Assembly (NCBI GenBank): GCA_964446435.1
Contig: CAYUOS010000177.1
Location: forward strand, 1-5,570
DNA: 5,570 nucleotides
Source: SLNP01 sp964446435
GTDB lineage: Bacteria > Bacteroidota > Bacteroidia > Bacteroidales > VadinHA17
Reading direction: 5' to 3'
Under the pieces are notes generated by a model. It was not told the origin of the DNA. It saw only the letters and a list, made by a program, of their open reading frames with translations, and did not search any database. Position 1 is the first letter of the stretch, and the number at the start of each line of letters is the position of its first letter. The position numbers were made by a program, and so were the translations under genes. This document shows, piece by piece, positions 4,636 through 5,570 of this stretch.

Positions 4636-5570
4636 GATACCACCTCGCTTTCAGGTTTTTCAGTAAGGAATGTTACAAAATTGCCTCTCATGCCTGTTCC
4701 TCCCATTATCGGGTCCATCAGCACCCTTGTAATCAGTTTGGCATCGCTGATACCCTTGCCGTAGGCCCTGCTGAGTCGCTTGTCGGCATGACCGAAGCCG
4801 TGCACGATATAGACCGAATCCCAGCGGATACGCTCGGTGACCCTCACGTTTGCCGAGAAATGGCTGGTGGCGCCATCCTGGTTCATGAGCCATACAGGCT
4901 GGCCGTTCTTCAGGTGCCACTCATTAGCGACCTTTGGGTTTACCCAGACGGTATTGACATCCATGAGGTCGGTAAGGTTTGGGTTGTTGGCGGTGCGGCT
5001 GAAGGTGTGCATCGGGGCGCGACCGTAGATGAGGCGGTAGTAGCCAAACGGAGGCTCCTCGTGGGGAGTGTAGTTTGGCAGCGGGTCGAATCCTTCTGCG
5101 GCGAGTGATGTGGAATAGAGTTCTATCTTGCCCGTATTGGTGAAGAATTCAACATCTTCATTATCGGCGAAATAGAGGTCGTCGTACTCACGCTCGAAGG
5201 TTTTGACACCGATTCGTTTCATCTCCTCGAGCGATGATCCTACCTGCTGCAGCTGCCAGTCGAGTGCCTCCTCGATGGTATCCCATTTGAAATAATCTTC
5301 CAGTCCGAGTCGCTTCGACAACTCCTTTGCCATCCATGCTGCCGGCTTTGAGTCATAGAGAGGCTCTGTGGCCGGCATCCTGAGTGCTATCTGTGGCTTG
5401 CGGTGCGCGCCTGTTCGGATGCTGTCGTACCTTTCGAGGTAGGTGCATTCGGGAAGCACGATATCAGCCCAACCCGTAATCTCCATTGGCATGGTATCGA
5501 CCACCACCATCAGCTCGAGGTTCTGGATTGCCTCTATTGTGTTCTTCTGGTTGGGAAGTGTTTCGATCAG
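4632..5570 (-). CDS. psrA: Molybdopterin oxidoreductase catalytic subunit, polysulfide/thiosulfate reductase type (C-terminal part, runs off right edge)
   Basis: The 312 visible residues are the C-terminal part of a DMSO-reductase-family enzyme. The frame is open through base 5570, so the N-terminus (normally a Tat signal, an Fe-S cluster and the molybdenum ligand) lies outside the window. Visible landmarks, numbered from the edge, are ADIVLPECTYLERYD (about 35-49), an FTNTGKIELYS segment (about 143-153) and the molybdopterin-dinucleotide-binding domain from about 178 to 302. That domain contains RLIYGRAPMHTFSRTANNP, the HGFGH at 257-261 and GGTGMRGNFV near the end. The HGFGH...YGKGISD...DPIMGGTGMR pattern is typical of PsrA/PhsA-type sulfur reductases, which reduce polysulfide or thiosulfate to sulfide in the periplasm. 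The stop overlaps the start of the ferredoxin gene. Related enzymes (tetrathionate, arsenate or sulfur reductase, or a sulfur-oxidising version) cannot be excluded without the N-terminal two thirds. Confidence 0.9.
   Translation of the reverse strand: MIETLPNQKNTIEAIQNLELMVVVDTMPMEITGWADIVLPECTYLERYDSIRTGAHRKPQIALRMPATEPLYDSKPAAWMAKELSKRLGLEDYFKWDTIEEALDWQLQQVGSSLEEMKRIGVKTFEREYDDLYFADNEDVEFFTNTGKIELYSTSLAAEGFDPLPNYTPHEEPPFGYYRLIYGRAPMHTFSRTANNPNLTDLMDVNTVWVNPKVANEWHLKNGQPVWLMNQDGATSHFSANVRVTERIRWDSVYIVHGFGHADKRLSRAYGKGISDAKLITRVLMDPIMGGTGMRGNFVTFLTEKPESEVVS

Noticed and set aside
4276..4764. Plus-strand open frame of 162 codons
   Set aside because: It is antisense to the ferredoxin and catalytic-subunit genes. 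Its Ala/Gly/Val-rich product mirrors the cysteine-cluster codons of the real gene and shows no recognisable domain.

Overview
The window looks like a sulfur-metabolism locus of an anaerobic bacterium, most likely a member of the Bacteroidota (Bacteroidales/Marinilabiliales-like). That placement is an inference. It rests on moderate GC, AT-rich gaps, start codons that mostly lack a clear Shine-Dalgarno sequence, and the overall feel of the proteins. I could not run a search, and another anaerobic phylum is possible.

Layout from left to right. Bases 1-113 hold a possible 3' tail of an upstream plus-strand gene and the leader of a plus-strand gene at 114-1277. That gene encodes a class V, PLP-dependent cysteine desulfurase/selenocysteine lyase-like enzyme with both the PLP lysine and the active-site cysteine. 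Seven bases later it meets a convergent minus-strand block that fills the rest of the window. Read in its own 5'-to-3' direction, from right to left, the block encodes: the C-terminal 312 residues of a molybdopterin oxidoreductase of the polysulfide/thiosulfate reductase type (cut by the right edge), its four-cluster ferredoxin subunit, its NrfD/PsrC quinol-facing membrane anchor, two half-length YeeE/YedE sulfur-transport membrane proteins, and an exported rhodanese-fold protein.

The first five minus-strand genes overlap by 4 bases or are 7-21 bases apart, so they very probably form one operon. An 82-base gap containing a short GC-rich tandem repeat and an AT-rich dyad precedes the rhodanese-like gene. 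That gene may therefore also have its own promoter. A plausible joint role is as follows. The A-B-C enzyme reduces polysulfide, thiosulfate or a related sulfur compound with electrons from menaquinol. The YeeE/YedE pair moves a sulfur species such as thiosulfate across the inner membrane. The rhodanese-fold protein binds or passes on sulfane sulfur outside the cytoplasm. The convergent enzyme handles cysteine-derived sulfur or selenium in the cytoplasm.

The most unusual item is the rhodanese-like protein. It has lost the catalytic cysteine of the rhodanese loop, and its only cysteine is the very last residue, at the end of a flexible Gly/Ala/Pro-rich tail ending Gly-Gly-Cys. I see no mobile elements, CRISPR arrays, tRNA or rRNA genes. 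No gene-free stretch exceeds 113 bases.
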